NCBI RefSeq assembly: GCF_009833495.1
Contig: NZ_WUWG01000001.1
Span: forward strand, 310,001-374,000
Direction of reading: 5' to 3'
Source of the DNA: Oceanomicrobium pacificus
Lineage (GTDB): Bacteria; Pseudomonadota; Alphaproteobacteria; Rhodobacterales; Rhodobacteraceae
Length of the DNA stretch: 64,000 nt
Part shown: piece after piece, positions 35,767 to 46,414 of the stretch
Layout: every line of letters starts with the position of its first letter
Numbering within the stretch: the stretch's first letter is position 1
Notes under the pieces: model-generated
What the model was told of the DNA's origin: nothing
Databases searched by the model: none
Seen by the model: the letters and a program-made list of their open reading frames with translations, nothing else
Made by a program: the position numbers and the translations under genes

Positions 35767-36198
35767 ATGGCAGCCAAATCCGTTCACACCGGCCCCGGCC
35801 CGACGCAGCGCCAGCTGCGCGTCGGCGAACTGCTGCGCCGTGCCATTTCGGACATTCTGGCCCGCGGCGACCTGCACGACCCGGACCTGTCGGGCCGTTC
35901 GATCACCGTGGGCGAGGTGCGCACCTCCCCCGATCTGAAGATCGCGACCGTTTTCGTGCTGCCGCTCGGCGGTATGGACACCGATCTGGTCATCAAGGCG
36001 CTGGCCCGCTCGCAAGGCGAGTTGCGCCGCATGGTCAGCAAGAAGGTCGCGCTGAAATATGCGCCGGAGCTGCGGTTCCGCGCCGATACGAGCTTCGACC
36101 AGATGGATGCGACGCGCCGCCTGCTCGACAGCGACGATGTCCAGCGCGACGTGGCGCGCGGCGCGGACGGCGACGCGCTGCCCGATCAAGACAGCTGA
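35767..36198 (+). CDS. rbfA: Ribosome-binding factor A
   Basis: 143 aa, KH-fold factor for 16S rRNA 5'-end maturation and cold adaptation. [20 protein letters not shown] and the later [20 protein letters not shown] are family hallmarks; N- and C-terminal tails are slightly extended. Followed by truB after 13 bp, then rpsO and pnp, a common order in bacteria, although infB is not upstream here. Confidence 0.94.
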   Translation: MAAKSVHTGPGPTQRQLRVGELLRRAISDILARGDLHDPDLSGRSITVGEVRTSPDLKIATVFVLPLGGMDTDLVIKALARSQGELRRMVSKKVALKYAPELRFRADTSFDQMDATRRLLDSDDVQRDVARGADGDALPDQDS

Positions 36199-36211
36199 CG
36201 GGGCGCATCCG

Positions 36212-37126
36212 ATGGCGCGACGCAAGAAGGGCCTGCCGATCAGCGGCTGGCTGGTGATCGACAAGCCGGCCGGCCCGACCTCGACAGATGTGGTCAACAA
36301 GGTCCGCTGGGCGCTCGATGCGCGCAAGGCCGGCCACGCAGGCACGCTCGACCCGGCGGCGACCGGCATTCTGGCCGTGGCGCTGGGCGAGGCGACGAAA
36401 ACCGTGCCCTATATCACCGATGCGCTGAAAGCCTACCGGTTCACCGTCAACTGGGGCGCGGCCACCAACACCGACGATGCCGAAGGTAAGGTGATCGAGA
36501 CATCCGAACACCGCCCCGATGCTGACGCGATCCGCGCCGCCCTGCCCGCCTTCGAGGGGGACATCGAACAGGTGCCGCCGCAATTCTCGGCCGTGAAGAT
36601 CGACGGCGAACGTGCCTATGCCCGCGCCCGCGCCGGAGAGGAAATGGAACTGGCTGCCCGTCCGCTCTGGGTCGAAAGCCTGACGCTCGTCGACATGCCC
36701 GACCGCGACACGGCGGTGTTGGAACTTGTCTGCGGCAAGGGCGGCTATGTGCGCTCCATCGCCCGCGACCTGGGGCGTGCGCTCGGCTGCCTCGGCCATG
36801 TCGCGACCCTGCGTCGGGTCTGGTCGGGTCCGTTCGAGGAAAGCGACGCCATGCCGTTCGCCGAGGTCGACGCGCTTGCCAAGGATCCGGCCCTGCGTGA
36901 CCGGCTCCTGCCGCTGGAGGCCGGGCTGACCGAGATCGCCGAATGCCGCTGTTCGGCCGAAGCCGCCACGCGGCTGCGCAACGGCAATCCCGCGCAGGTG
37001 ATCGCAACCGATGCCGAATTCGGCGAGGATGCCTGGGCGAGCCACATGGGCCGCGCGGTCGCCATCGGCACCTACAAGGCCGGCATGCTCCACCCGCGCC
37101 GGGTGATCGTCGAGGAGAGCGCCTGA
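36212..37126 (+). CDS. truB: tRNA pseudouridine(55) synthase TruB
   Basis: 304 aa from the ATG at 36212 ([20 protein letters not shown]). Catalytic Asp is D47 in [40 protein letters not shown] and the preceding [20 protein letters not shown] are typical. Modifies U55 in the T-loop of most tRNAs. Lies 13 bp after rbfA; 187 bp separate it from rpsO. Confidence 0.95.
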   Translation: MARRKKGLPISGWLVIDKPAGPTSTDVVNKVRWALDARKAGHAGTLDPAATGILAVALGEATKTVPYITDALKAYRFTVNWGAATNTDDAEGKVIETSEHRPDADAIRAALPAFEGDIEQVPPQFSAVKIDGERAYARARAGEEMELAARPLWVESLTLVDMPDRDTAVLELVCGKGGYVRSIARDLGRALGCLGHVATLRRVWSGPFEESDAMPFAEVDALAKDPALRDRLLPLEAGLTEIAECRCSAEAATRLRNGNPAQVIATDAEFGEDAWASHMGRAVAIGTYKAGMLHPRRVIVEESA

Positions 37127-37313
37127 CGCACCGCCGCCGGTCACGCCGTCGCGTTCCGCCCACCCTTGCACCATTGGCCGATTTCGGTCATAAGGCACGC
37201 GCTGGGCACGGGGATTCTCCCGGGCACAGCCTTTTTTGTTGCGACTCTGCTGGACGACATCCCGGCCTTGCCGCTTCGAAATCGCTTCAAACCTTTCGAT
37301 ATAGGAGACCACG

Positions 37314-37583
37314 ATGTCGATCACTGCAGAAGAAAAACAGCGCCTGATCAAGGAATTCGCAACCACTGAAGGCGACACCGGTTCGCCGGAAGTCCAGGTT
37401 GCCATCCTGACCTCGCGCATCACGACCCTGACCGAGCATTTCAAGTCCCACAAAAAGGACAACCACTCGCGTCGCGGTCTGCTGAAGATGGTGGCCCAGC
37501 GCCGCAAGCTTCTCGACTACACCCGGGCCAAGGACGAAGAGCGCTACCAGGCACTCATCAAGCGTCTCGGCATCCGCCGCTGA
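37314..37583 (+). CDS. rpsO: 30S ribosomal protein S15
   Basis: 89 aa, full length. Binds the central domain of 16S rRNA early in 30S assembly. [20 protein letters not shown] and [20 protein letters not shown] match the invariant H-x-x-x-H-K-K-D-x-x-S-R-R-G-L motif. TATAGGAGACCACG precedes the ATG. A strong terminator follows 11 bp after the stop; pnp is next. Confidence 0.97.
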   Translation: MSITAEEKQRLIKEFATTEGDTGSPEVQVAILTSRITTLTEHFKSHKKDNHSRRGLLKMVAQRRKLLDYTRAKDEERYQALIKRLGIRR

Positions 37584-37593
37584 TCCGGACCTG

Positions 37594-37625
37594 AAACCGC
37601 GCGCCCCGACCGGGCGCGCGGTTTT
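37594..37625 (+). terminator. rpsO intrinsic terminator
   Basis: AAACCGCGCGCCCC pairs with GGGCGCGCGGTTTT around a short loop; starts 11 bp after the rpsO stop. The stem is long and GC-rich with a TTTT tail. Partial read-through into pnp is common in this gene pair. Confidence 0.88.
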
Positions 37626-37739
37626 CGCATCTACTCCCCCGCTGGCGGGGCGGGCCGGACCGGCCCGACAGCCGGCACGCTGTCCGCAAGCGCCGCCCCC
37701 CGACCCCGGGACCGGCGCAGGATGTTTCGAAACGGGGTC

Positions 37740-37757
37740 CGTATTCGGGTGAATACG
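37740..37757 (+). promoter_or_regulatory. Hairpin in the pnp leader
   Basis: CGTATTC (37740-37746) and GAATACG (37751-37757) form a perfect 7-bp stem with loop GGGT, 47 nt before the pnp start. In enterobacteria PNPase represses its own mRNA through an RNase III-cut leader stem; a similar role here is only a guess. Confidence 0.4.
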
Positions 37758-37803
37758 TATCGCGATCCGCGCCAGGGGGCCGGATCGTCTGAGAGGAAAA
37801 AGA

Positions 37804-39924
37804 ATGTTCAAAGAATTCAAGAAATCCATCGAGTGGGGCGGTGAAACGCTGACGCTCGAAACGGGGAAGATTGCGCGTCAGGCCGACGCTGCCGTGGTCG
37901 CCACGCTGGGCGAAACCTCGGTGCTCGCCGCCGTCGTCTTCGAGAAGAAACCGAAAGAGGGGTTCGATTTCTTCCCGCTCACCGTTCACTATCAGGAAAA
38001 ATATTACGCAGCCGGCAAGATCCCGGGCGGCTTCTTCAAGCGTGAAGCACGGCCGACCGAGAAGGAAACGCTGACCTCGCGCCTGATCGACCGTCCGATC
38101 CGTCCGCTCTTCGTCGACGGGTTCAAGAACGAGACGCAGGTCATCTGTACCGTTCTGTCCCACGACATGGAAAACGACCCCGACATCGTCGCCATGGTCG
38201 CCGCTTCGGCCGCCCTGACCCTGTCCGGCGCGCCGTTCCTCGGCCCGATCGGCGGCGCACGCGTCGGCTTCGTTGATGGCGAATACACGCTGAACCCGCA
38301 TGTGGACGACATGTCCAAGCTGCGGGAAAATCCCGAGCAGCGCCTCGATCTGGTCGTCGCCGGCACGAAGGACGCCGTGATGATGGTCGAATCGGAAGCT
38401 TACGAGCTGTCCGAGGAAGAGATGCTGGGCGCGGTCAAGTTCGGCCACGAGCAGATGCAGCCGGTGATCGACATGATCATCGACCTGGCCGAAGAAGCCG
38501 CCAAGGAGCCGTTCGACTTCTCGCCTCCGGCGCGCGAGGAGCTTTACGGCAAGGTGAAAGCCGCTGGCGAGGACGCCATGCGTGCCGCCTTCGCCCTGAC
38601 CGACAAGCAGGAGCGTCAGGCCGCCATCTCGGCCGCCCGCGAGACCATCGTCTCCGCGCTCAGCGAAGAAGATCAGGACGACAAGCAGCTTGGTGCCTGC
38701 ATCAAGAAGCTCGAATCCGAAGTGGTTCGCGGCGACATCCTGAAAACCGGCAAACGCATCGACGGCCGCGATCTGACGACCGTCCGCCCGATCGTGTCCG
38801 AGGTCGGCATCCTGCCCCGCACCCACGGGTCGAGCCTCTTCACCCGCGGCGAGACGCAGGCGATGGTCGTGACCACCTTGGGCACCGGCGACGACGAGCA
38901 GATGATCGACGCGCTTGAAGGCACCTACCGGTCCAACTTCCTGCTGCACTACAACTTCCCCCCCTACTCGGTGGGTGAAGCCGGCCGGATGATGGGCCCG
39001 GGCCGTCGCGAAGTGGGCCACGGCAAGCTCGCATGGCGCGCGCTTCAGGCCGTGCTGCCGGCCGCGACCGACTTCCCTTACACGATCCGCGTCGTGTCCG
39101 AGATCACCGAATCGAACGGCTCCTCCTCGATGGCGTCGGTCTGCGGTGGCTCGCTGTCGATGATGGATGCGGGCGTCCCGCTGAAAGCACCGGTTGCCGG
39201 TGTGGCCATGGGCCTGATCCTCGAAGGGTCCGACTTCGCCGTCCTGACCGACATCCTTGGCGATGAAGATCATCTCGGCGACATGGACTTCAAGGTGGCC
39301 GGGACCGAAGCGGGCATCACCTCGCTGCAGATGGACATCAAGGTGGCCGGCATCACGCCCGCGATCATGGAGCAGGCCCTGGCACAGGCCAAGGACGGCC
39401 GGATGCACATCCTCAACGAGATGTCGAACGCACTGACCGAGGGCCGGTCGGAATTTTCCGCCCACGCCCCGCGCATCGAGACCATGCAGATCAACCCCGA
39501 CAAGATCCGTGAAGTGATCGGTTCGGGCGGCAAGGTGATCCGCGAGATCGTGGAAACCTCCGGTGCCAAGGTCGACATCAACGATGACGGCATCATCAAG
39601 ATCGCCTCGGCCAATGCCGAAGCCATCCAGAAGGCCCATGACATGATCCACGCGATCGTGGCCGAGCCCGAGGAAGGCAAGATCTACACCGGCAAAGTCG
39701 TGAAGCTGATGGACTTCGGCGCCTTCGTGAACTTCTTCGGCAAACGGGACGGCCTTGTGCACGTGTCGCAGCTCGCCAACGAGCGGGTGAACCATCCGAA
39801 GGACATCCTGAAGGAAGGCCAGGAAGTGAAAGTGAAGCTCATGGGCTTCGACGATCGCGGCAAGGTCCGCCTGTCGATGAAAGTGGTCGACCAGGAAACC
39901 GGCGAAGAAATCGCCAACGGCTGA
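37804..39924 (+). CDS. pnp: Polyribonucleotide nucleotidyltransferase (PNPase)
   Basis: 706-aa phosphorolytic 3'-5' exoribonuclease, trimeric. Two RNase PH domains (about 10-140 and 310-540; [20 protein letters not shown], then [20 protein letters not shown] and the catalytic region [20 protein letters not shown]), a KH domain with [20 protein letters not shown], and a C-terminal S1 domain with [20 protein letters not shown]. Normal length for the alphaproteobacterial enzyme. GAGGAAAAAGA precedes the ATG; a terminator follows the stop. Confidence 0.97.
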   Translation: MFKEFKKSIEWGGETLTLETGKIARQADAAVVATLGETSVLAAVVFEKKPKEGFDFFPLTVHYQEKYYAAGKIPGGFFKREARPTEKETLTSRLIDRPIRPLFVDGFKNETQVICTVLSHDMENDPDIVAMVAASAALTLSGAPFLGPIGGARVGFVDGEYTLNPHVDDMSKLRENPEQRLDLVVAGTKDAVMMVESEAYELSEEEMLGAVKFGHEQMQPVIDMIIDLAEEAAKEPFDFSPPAREELYGKVKAAGEDAMRAAFALTDKQERQAAISAARETIVSALSEEDQDDKQLGACIKKLESEVVRGDILKTGKRIDGRDLTTVRPIVSEVGILPRTHGSSLFTRGETQAMVVTTLGTGDDEQMIDALEGTYRSNFLLHYNFPPYSVGEAGRMMGPGRREVGHGKLAWRALQAVLPAATDFPYTIRVVSEITESNGSSSMASVCGGSLSMMDAGVPLKAPVAGVAMGLILEGSDFAVLTDILGDEDHLGDMDFKVAGTEAGITSLQMDIKVAGITPAIMEQALAQAKDGRMHILNEMSNALTEGRSEFSAHAPRIETMQINPDKIREVIGSGGKVIREIVETSGAKVDINDDGIIKIASANAEAIQKAHDMIHAIVAEPEEGKIYTGKVVKLMDFGAFVNFFGKRDGLVHVSQLANERVNHPKDILKEGQEVKVKLMGFDDRGKVRLSMKVVDQETGEEIANG

Positions 39925-39947
39925 TCGCCGCCATCATGCACTCTCGG

Positions 39948-39977
39948 AAAACCCCGGCCATCGCGCCGGGGTTTTTC
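39948..39977 (+). terminator. pnp intrinsic terminator
   Basis: AAACCCCGGC and GCCGGGGTTT form a perfect stem with a 6-nt loop followed by TTTCTTT, 23 bp after the pnp stop. Confidence 0.9.
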
Positions 39978-40021
39978 TTTCCCTATTTATTTCACCGTCA
40001 AAATTATATAGATTTCGGACT

Positions 40022-40033
40022 CAAAGCGCTTTG
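40022..40033. promoter_or_regulatory. LacI-type palindrome at the ROK kinase promoter
   Basis: CAAAGCGCTTTG is a perfect 12-bp palindrome, 32 bp before the ROK kinase start, just downstream of an AT-rich stretch containing TATATA (40005-40010). Its half-site CAAAGCG and the flank TTTGGA match the two agl operators at 56149-56163 and 56260-56276, which carry CAAACCGCTTTGG. Control by the agl LacI regulator is inferred from this similarity. Confidence 0.55.
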
Positions 40034-40065
40034 GAGCGCGACCATCCCGAAGAGCAGGAGCACCG

Positions 40066-40968
40066 ATGCGGCTGGGCTTTGATTTCGGAGGCACCAAGAT
40101 TGCCGGCGTCATGCTCGGCCCCGACGGGGCGGAGCGGGCCGAGGCGCGCGTGCCCACCCCGCGCCACGACTATGAGGGCTGCATCCGCGCCATCCGCGGC
40201 CTGATGGACCATCTGGAACAGAGCTGCGGCGCTCAGGCGGACAGTGTCGGCATCGGGGTTCCGGGGTCGGTCGACCGCGAAACCGGCCGCGTGTCGATGG
40301 GCAATTCCGTCTGGCTGCACGGCAAGGACCTGCGCGGCGATCTGACCGAGGCGCTCGGCCGGCCGGTCAAGATCGCCAATGATGCCAACTGTTTCGCCTT
40401 GTCAGAGGCCGTGGATGGCGCCGGTGAGGGCGCCAAGGTCGTCTTCGGCGCGATCCTCGGCACCGGCGTCGGCGGCGGTGTGGTCGTGCACGGACGGCTG
40501 GTCGAGGGGATCAACGCGATCGGCGGCGAATGGGGCCATATCCCGCTGCCGACGCCTGCCGATGACGAGCGCCCCGGCCCGGTCTGTTCCTGCGGTGTGC
40601 CGGGCCATACCGAAGCCTGGCTGTCCGGTCCGAGCCTTGCGGCCGATTTCGCCCGCCGCGCCGGCCTGGCGCCCGTAGACGGGCCGAAAGCGCCCGACGT
40701 GATCCGGATGGCCGAGCATGGCGATGTGACGGCAGAAGAAACGCTCCGCCGCTTCGAGGACCGGCTCGGCCGGTCGCTCGCCGTCATCGTCAACCTGCTC
40801 GACCCGGACGTGATCGTGCTCGGCGGCGGCCTGTCCAACGTGCAGCGCTTCTACGACACCGTGCCCGACAAGATCCGCCCGCATGTGTTCGGGGAGAAGT
40901 TCAACACCCGGCTCCTGCGCAACATGCATGGCGACAGTTCGGGCGTGCGCGGCGCAGCCTGGCTCTGA
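40066..40968 (+). CDS. ROK-family sugar kinase (Mak/fructokinase- or glucokinase-like)
   Basis: 300 aa. ATP motif GFDFGGTKIAGVML at 4-17, catalytic D106 in IANDANCFALSEA, second phosphate motif GTGVGGGVV (132-140), sugar contact E155-W-G-H158, and the ROK zinc segment around 174-182. In the zinc segment C174 and C176 are present but the third Cys is His181 (CSCGVPGHTE instead of C-x-C-G-x-x-G-C-x-E). Closest in layout to E. coli Mak (manno(fructo)kinase). Would phosphorylate free hexose from the glycosidases encoded nearby. Its promoter has an agl-like operator. Confidence 0.86.
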   Translation: MRLGFDFGGTKIAGVMLGPDGAERAEARVPTPRHDYEGCIRAIRGLMDHLEQSCGAQADSVGIGVPGSVDRETGRVSMGNSVWLHGKDLRGDLTEALGRPVKIANDANCFALSEAVDGAGEGAKVVFGAILGTGVGGGVVVHGRLVEGINAIGGEWGHIPLPTPADDERPGPVCSCGVPGHTEAWLSGPSLAADFARRAGLAPVDGPKAPDVIRMAEHGDVTAEETLRRFEDRLGRSLAVIVNLLDPDVIVLGGGLSNVQRFYDTVPDKIRPHVFGEKFNTRLLRNMHGDSSGVRGAAWL

Positions 40969-40971
40969 GGG

Positions 40972-41625
40972 TCAGAAGGGACAGGGCGCCTCGAAGGCGA
41001 CCCGTGTGCCGCCGTCAGGGTGATAGAGGTCCAGCCGCGCCGCATGCAGCCTGAGCCGGTCCGACGCCGCCAGCGCCGCCCCGTCTGCATAGAACCTGTC
41101 GCCGAGGATCGGGTGGCCCATGGCCTGCATGTGGACCCGCAACTGGTGGCTGCGCCCGGTCTGCGGGCTGAGCCGCACCCGCGTCCTGTCCGCGCCCCGC
41201 TCCAGCACCTCCCATCCGGTCCGGGCGGCCTTGCCGCGCTCGAAATCGACCATCTGTTTCGGCCGGTTCGGCCAGTCACAGATGAGCGGCAGGTCGATCT
41301 CGCCGCTGTCCCTTTCCGGATGGCCCCAGATCTCGGCAATGTAGGTCTTGGACACGTGCCGCCGCTCGAATTGCAGGCCCAGATGGCGTTGCGCTGCGGG
41401 TGTTCGGGCAAAAACCATCACGCCGGATGTGTCGAGGTCGAGCCGGTGAACGAGAAGCGCCGCAGGGTCCATCGCGACCGCCCGCGACAGAAGGCAGTCC
41501 GCCAGGTCCGGCCCCTTGCCCGGCACCGACAGAAGGCCGGGCGGCTTGTCGAGGATCAGGAGCGCCGCGTCGCTATGGATGACCCGCAGCGGTCCATCGG
41601 GCGGGCGGTAGGTGAAGGGGGTCAC
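40972..41625 (-). CDS. RluA-family pseudouridine synthase
   Basis: 217 aa with a GTG start at 41625 that overlaps the pgi stop (GTGA); the open frame upstream has no coding character. Catalytic D63 lies in [37 protein letters not shown] and [11 protein letters not shown] complete the family motifs. There is no S4 domain, as in RluA/RluF-like short members, so it may act on both rRNA and tRNA. It is the last gene of the ED operon by position, a rather odd place for an RNA-modifying enzyme. Confidence 0.9.
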   Translation of the reverse strand: MTPFTYRPPDGPLRVIHSDAALLILDKPPGLLSVPGKGPDLADCLLSRAVAMDPAALLVHRLDLDTSGVMVFARTPAAQRHLGLQFERRHVSKTYIAEIWGHPERDSGEIDLPLICDWPNRPKQMVDFERGKAARTGWEVLERGADRTRVRLSPQTGRSHQLRVHMQAMGHPILGDRFYADGAALAASDRLRLHAARLDLYHPDGGTRVAFEAPCPF

Positions 41626-43256
41626 GCGCGCAGGTCGTGCACCGCGCCCAACAGTCCGGCGGTGGAGCCGTCCTTGCCCGACATGTCCAGACGCGCCTCC
41701 ACCAGAGGCTGGATCGCGGTCGCCAGTTCCTTGCCAAGCTCCACGCCCCACTGGTCGAAACTGTTGATCCCCCAGATCGCCCCTTCCACGAAGACGCGAT
41801 GCTCGTAGAGCGCAATGATCCGGCCGAGCGAGAGCGGGTCGAGCACCCGGTATAGCAGCGTCGTCGACGGGCGGTTGCCGGGGAAGACCCGGTGACGCGC
41901 CTGCATCTCCTCATCCTCCAGCCCCTTTTCGCGCACGATGGCGAGCGCCTCCTCGTAGCTTCGCCCGCGCATCAATGCTTCGGACTGGGCCAGGCAATTG
42001 GACAGAAGAAGCGTGTGATGCACAGCCATGGCCGGGTCATGCTCATGCGCCTGCGCCGCGACAAGAAACTCGCAAGGCACAACCTCCGTCCCCTGATGGA
42101 TCAGTTGGTAGAAGGCATGCTGCCCGTTGGTGCCCGGCTCGCCCCAGACCACAGGACCGCTTGACCGGTCCAGCGGCGTGCCGTCACGCGCCACCCGCTT
42201 GCCGTTGCTTTCCATGTCAAGCTGCTGGAGATAGGCCGGCAGGCGCAGGAGCCGCTGGTCATAGGGCAGCACCGCGCGCGTCGGGTAGCCGCAGATATTG
42301 TTGTGCCAGATGCCCACAATCGCCATCAGGACCGGCAGGTTCTCCGCCAGCGGGGCCTCCTGGAAATGGCGGTCCATTTCCGCCCCGCCGCGCAGGAAGG
42401 CCTCGAAATGGTCGGGACCGACGGCGATCATCACCGGCAGGCCGATCGGCCCCCAGACGGAATAGCGCCCGCCGACCCAATCCTCGAAGCCGAAGACGCG
42501 GTCAGGCGCGATGTCGAAGGCAGCGGTCCGGTCCGTGGCCGAGGAAACGGCTGCGAAATGCTGGCCTGCACGCGCGCCGAGCGTCGCTTCCATCCAGCGC
42601 TTCGCGCTCTGCGCATTCGTCATCGTCTCGATGGTCGTGAAGGTCTTGGAGGCCACGATCACCAGCGTCCGCGCCGGATCGAGACCGTCGAGCGTGTCGG
42701 CGATATGCGCCCCGTCCACATTCGACACATAGTGCAGGCGCGGCCCGTCATGGTAGGGCGCGAGCGCCAGCGTTGCCATGACGGGACCCAGGTCAGAGCC
42801 GCCGATCCCGATATTGACCACATCGGTAAAGGGCCGTCCGTCAACGGCCGCGATCTCGCCCGAACGGAGTCCGGTGGCGAAGCGCGCCATCCGCGCGCGT
42901 GTGTCGGCGACGCCGGGCATCACGTTGCGCCCGTCGACGGTGACGGGGCGGTCTTCGGCACGGCGCAGCGCGGTGTGCAGGACGGCGCGGTCCTCGGTGA
43001 CATTGATCTTCTCGCCCGCGAACATCGCATCGCGCAGCGTCTCGACGCCCGTGGCGCGCACAAGATCGAAGAGAAGGTCCCGCGCCGTCGTGTCTAGCGA
43101 TGTCTTGGAATAGTCGAGGAGCATATCCTCCAGCCGGGCCGAGAACCGGTCGAACCGGTCCGGATCGTCCGCGAACAGGTCCATCAGCGGGCGGCCGGCC
43201 GTGGCCTTGCGATGCGCCTGAAGCGCGGCCCAGATCTGCTCGGACATGTCGGTCAC
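41622..43256 (-). CDS. pgi: Glucose-6-phosphate isomerase
   Basis: 544 aa. Interconverts fructose-6-P and glucose-6-P, feeding fructokinase product into the ED route. [20 protein letters not shown] and the two PROSITE regions (for example [40 protein letters not shown]-like segment as [20 protein letters not shown]) are clear, with the catalytic Glu/His in [19 protein letters not shown]. Overlaps eda and the RluA-type gene by 4 bp each. Confidence 0.96.
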   Translation of the reverse strand: MTDMSEQIWAALQAHRKATAGRPLMDLFADDPDRFDRFSARLEDMLLDYSKTSLDTTARDLLFDLVRATGVETLRDAMFAGEKINVTEDRAVLHTALRRAEDRPVTVDGRNVMPGVADTRARMARFATGLRSGEIAAVDGRPFTDVVNIGIGGSDLGPVMATLALAPYHDGPRLHYVSNVDGAHIADTLDGLDPARTLVIVASKTFTTIETMTNAQSAKRWMEATLGARAGQHFAAVSSATDRTAAFDIAPDRVFGFEDWVGGRYSVWGPIGLPVMIAVGPDHFEAFLRGGAEMDRHFQEAPLAENLPVLMAIVGIWHNNICGYPTRAVLPYDQRLLRLPAYLQQLDMESNGKRVARDGTPLDRSSGPVVWGEPGTNGQHAFYQLIHQGTEVVPCEFLVAAQAHEHDPAMAVHHTLLLSNCLAQSEALMRGRSYEEALAIVREKGLEDEEMQARHRVFPGNRPSTTLLYRVLDPLSLGRIIALYEHRVFVEGAIWGINSFDQWGVELGKELATAIQPLVEARLDMSGKDGSTAGLLGAVHDLRA

Positions 43257-43900
43257 TCCTTCAGTTTTGCCGCCTCGCGGGCCAGCGCCTCGATCCCGGC
43301 CCAGTCGCCCGCGCGCACCTTGTCGGCCGGTGCAACCCAGGAGCCGCCGGCACAGATCACGTTCGACAGGCCCAGATAGTCCCGCGCGTTGGATGGGCTG
43401 ACCCCGCCTGTCGGACAGAAGCTGATCTGCGGCAGCGGGCCGCCCAGCGCCTTGAGCGCGGGCGCGCCGCCGGATGCCTCGGCGGGAAAGAATTTCAGCA
43501 TGTCATAGCCGCGCGCGAGCATCCGCATCGCCTCGCTCGCGGTGGCCGCGCCGGCCAGAAGCGGCAGACCCTCGGCCTCGCAGGCGTCGATCAGCTCGTC
43601 GGTCGCGCCGGGCGAGACCCCGAAGGTCGCGCCGGCTTCCTTGGCGGCCCGCACATCATCGGGCGTGACAAGCGTGCCCGCGCCGACCCGGCCGCCCGGC
43701 ACCTCCGCCATCGCCTTGATCGCATCAAGGGCAGCGGGCGTGCGCAGGGTCACTTCCAACGCCGGGAGACCGCCGGCAACCAGTGCCTCGGCGAGCGGGC
43801 GGGCGGTCGTTGCATCCTCGACCACGAGCACGGGCACGATCGGCGCCAGTGCACAGACCTCGCGGTTGCGGCGGCTCGCCTCGGCTGCGGTGATGGGCAT
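43253..43900 (-). CDS. eda: 2-Keto-3-deoxy-6-phosphogluconate aldolase
   Basis: 215 aa from the ATG at 43900; earlier codons are not protein-like. Class I aldolase splitting KDPG into pyruvate and glyceraldehyde-3-P. Schiff-base lysine K136 in [15 protein letters not shown], catalytic Glu49 in [13 protein letters not shown], phosphate site PTGGVSP. Overlaps pgi by 4 bp and lies 43 bp after the PPOX flavoprotein gene. Confidence 0.95.
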   Translation of the reverse strand: MPITAAEASRRNREVCALAPIVPVLVVEDATTARPLAEALVAGGLPALEVTLRTPAALDAIKAMAEVPGGRVGAGTLVTPDDVRAAKEAGATFGVSPGATDELIDACEAEGLPLLAGAATASEAMRMLARGYDMLKFFPAEASGGAPALKALGGPLPQISFCPTGGVSPSNARDYLGLSNVICAGGSWVAPADKVRAGDWAGIEALAREAAKLKE

Positions 43901-43943
43901 GGTGGGTCTCCTCGTCTGTCCTCGTGTCGGGCGGCCGGTCGGC

Positions 43944-44612
43944 CTACCACATGTTCTTTTCCGCCCGTGCGGGCCAGGCTGCATCATAGTCCGCGCCGAC
44001 GATCTCGCCCTTCGACATGCTGTCGAGCAGCTGGCCGACACTGGGCAGGTCCGTGAGCGGGGCCTCCGCTCCGGACCAGAGCCCGGCGCGCATCACGGCG
44101 CGTGCGCATTGGAAATAGACCTCTTCGACAGCGATCACAACAAGGCTGCGGGGCAGCGCGCCGCGCATCTCGAACCGCGCGAGCGCATCCGCGTCAGCCG
44201 TGATCCGTGCCTGCCCGTTGATCCGGATCACCGTGCCCGATCCGGGATAGAGGCACATGAGCGCGACGCGCCCGTCACGCTGGATGTTGCGCAGACTGTC
44301 GATCCGGTTGTTGCCGCGCCGGTCGGGCAGCGCGATATGGCGCGGATCAAGCACCGTCAGCACCGGGCCGTCATCGCCGCGCGGGGAGCAGTCGAGCCCC
44401 TCGGGGCCGGAGGTGGCGAGCGCGCAAAAGCGTGCGGCCTCCACCCAGGCGCGATATTCCGGCGTCAGATGGTCGGCTACCTTGATCGTGGCGGCGAGGC
44501 TCGGCGTGCCATAGAGCGCTTCGAGCGCCTCCGTGTCGGGCAGATAGTCCCAGCCCACCGGACCAGCGCCGGTGCCGCCCGCGCCCTGCCCGTCGCCGCT
44601 CACAGGCTGCAC
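43944..44612 (-). CDS. PPOX-type FMN-binding split-barrel protein (MSMEG_1061-like)
   Basis: 222 aa. Resembles the pyridoxamine-phosphate-oxidase-fold flavoproteins of the MSMEG_1061 group: [40 protein letters not shown] and [20 protein letters not shown] line the FMN site. These proteins bind FMN or F420-like cofactors and mostly lack a proven reaction. The start lies inside the edd 3' end (13-bp overlap), and eda follows, so it is truly embedded in the ED operon. A redox or detoxification role linked to sugar acids is possible but unproven. Confidence 0.82.
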   Translation of the reverse strand: MQPVSGDGQGAGGTGAGPVGWDYLPDTEALEALYGTPSLAATIKVADHLTPEYRAWVEAARFCALATSGPEGLDCSPRGDDGPVLTVLDPRHIALPDRRGNNRIDSLRNIQRDGRVALMCLYPGSGTVIRINGQARITADADALARFEMRGALPRSLVVIAVEEVYFQCARAVMRAGLWSGAEAPLTDLPSVGQLLDSMSKGEIVGADYDAAWPARAEKNMW

Positions 44613-46402
44613 GCGCCCGCTTCGGCGCGTCCCACGGTGCGGCGGAACACCTCGAAAAGCTCGCGTCCCGTGCCGGACTGGCTGGAGGTCAGGTCGGCCG
44701 TCACCGCCGGCCGGTCGAGCACGCCGTCGGTCAGGATGTCGAGCGTGCCGGCGATGGCATCGACGCGCACCAGATCACCGTCCTGCAATTTGGCGATCGG
44801 ACCGCCGTCACAGGCTTCGGGGCAGACATGGATGGCCGATGGCACCTTGCCCGATGCGCCCGACATGCGCCCGTCGGTCACGAGCGCGACCTTCTCCCCG
44901 CGATCCTGTTTCACGGCCAGAATGGGCGACAGCGAATGCAATTCCGGCATCCCGTTGGCTTTCGGGCCCTGGAAGCGGATGACAAGCACCATGTCCCCGT
45001 CGAGATCGCCCCGCCGGAACGCCGCCTTGGCATCGTCCTGGCTGTGGAAGACGCGAGCCGGGGCCTCGATCACGTGCCGTTCCGGCTTCACGGCGGATAC
45101 TTTCATCACGCCGGTGCCGAGGTTGCCGCGCAGGAGCGCCATGCCGCCGGTGGCCTGGAACGGATCGGAGGCCGGACGGAGGATCTTGTCATTGCCGCTC
45201 TCGCGCGCGCCGTCCTCCCAGACGAGCACGCCGTCGCGCAGCTTCGGCTCCTTGGTATAGTCGGCCAGCCCCTCGCCCGCGATGGTCTTGGTGTCGGGGT
45301 GCAGGAGGCCCGCTTCGAGCAGCTCGCCGATCATGTAGCCGAGCCCGCCCGCGGCGTGGAAATGGTTCACGTCCGCCAGACCGTTCGGATAGACCCGCGC
45401 CATGAGCGGCGTCGCGTCTGACAGATCGGCGAAATCCTCCCATGTCAGCTGCACGCCTGCCGCCGCAGCCATCGCGATCAGATGGATAAGCAGGTTGGTC
45501 GATCCGCCGGTCGCCATCAGGCCGACGATCCCGTTCACGAAAGCCTTCTCGTCGAGGATCTCGCAGGTGGGGCGGAAGTCATTGCCGAGCGCGGAGACCG
45601 ACAGGGCCTGCCGCGCGCCCTCGGCCGTCAACGCGTCGCGCAGCGGCGTCCCGGGATTGACGAAGCTGGCGCCCGGCAGGTGCAGCCCCATGAATTCCAT
45701 CAGCATCTGGTTGGTGTTGGCCGTGCCGTAGAAGGTGCAGGTGCCCGACCCGTGATAGGAGGCCATCTCTGCCGCCATCAGCGCGTCGCGGCCCACCTCT
45801 CCGGCCGCGAATTGCTGGCGGACCTTGGCCTTTTCGTCATTCGGAATGCCCGACGTCATCGGCCCGGCCGGCACAAAGACCGACGGGATATGCCCGAAGC
45901 TCGCCGCCGCGATCACCAGACCCGGCACGATCTTGTCGCAGACGCCAAGGTAGATGGCGGCATCGAAGCAATTGTGGCTGAGCCCCACGGCCGCCGCCAT
46001 GGCGATCACATCGCGGGAGAAAAGCGACAGTTCCATGCCCGCGCGGCCCTGCGTGACCCCGTCGCACATGGCCGGCACGCCACCCGCCACCTGCGCCGTC
46101 CCGCCGACCGCCCGCGCGGCATCCTTGATGAGCGCCGGATAAGTCTCGAACGGCTGATGCGCCGACAGCATGTCGTTATAGGCGGTGATGATGCCGATAT
46201 TGCCGGCACTCGCCTCGACCAGACGGTCCTTGTCCGCGCCCATCGCGGCATAGGCATGGGCCTGGTTGCCGCAAGAGAGATGCGCCCGCGCCGGTCCCTC
46301 GTCCATCATCCGCTGCATCCGCGAGAGATATTCGCCCCGGCTTGCCCGGCTCCGCTCGACGATCCGCTCGGTCACCTGTGCAACGGTTGGGTTGAGGTGC
46401 AT
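44600..46402 (-). CDS. edd: 6-Phosphogluconate dehydratase
   Basis: 600 aa, IlvD/Edd family iron-sulfur enzyme converting 6-phosphogluconate to KDPG. Cys ligands are in [40 protein letters not shown] and the upstream [40 protein letters not shown] is the C-terminal signature. Length fits Edd rather than IlvD. Lies 12 bp after pgl. Confidence 0.96.
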   Translation of the reverse strand: MHLNPTVAQVTERIVERSRASRGEYLSRMQRMMDEGPARAHLSCGNQAHAYAAMGADKDRLVEASAGNIGIITAYNDMLSAHQPFETYPALIKDAARAVGGTAQVAGGVPAMCDGVTQGRAGMELSLFSRDVIAMAAAVGLSHNCFDAAIYLGVCDKIVPGLVIAAASFGHIPSVFVPAGPMTSGIPNDEKAKVRQQFAAGEVGRDALMAAEMASYHGSGTCTFYGTANTNQMLMEFMGLHLPGASFVNPGTPLRDALTAEGARQALSVSALGNDFRPTCEILDEKAFVNGIVGLMATGGSTNLLIHLIAMAAAAGVQLTWEDFADLSDATPLMARVYPNGLADVNHFHAAGGLGYMIGELLEAGLLHPDTKTIAGEGLADYTKEPKLRDGVLVWEDGARESGNDKILRPASDPFQATGGMALLRGNLGTGVMKVSAVKPERHVIEAPARVFHSQDDAKAAFRRGDLDGDMVLVIRFQGPKANGMPELHSLSPILAVKQDRGEKVALVTDGRMSGASGKVPSAIHVCPEACDGGPIAKLQDGDLVRVDAIAGTLDILTDGVLDRPAVTADLTSSQSGTGRELFEVFRRTVGRAEAGACSL

Positions 46403-46414
46403 TCTGGTCTCCGA

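Noticed and set aside
37558-39795. 745-codon minus-strand frame over pnp
   Set aside because: Exact shadow of PNPase; composition rich in His, Gly and Asp and without known domains.
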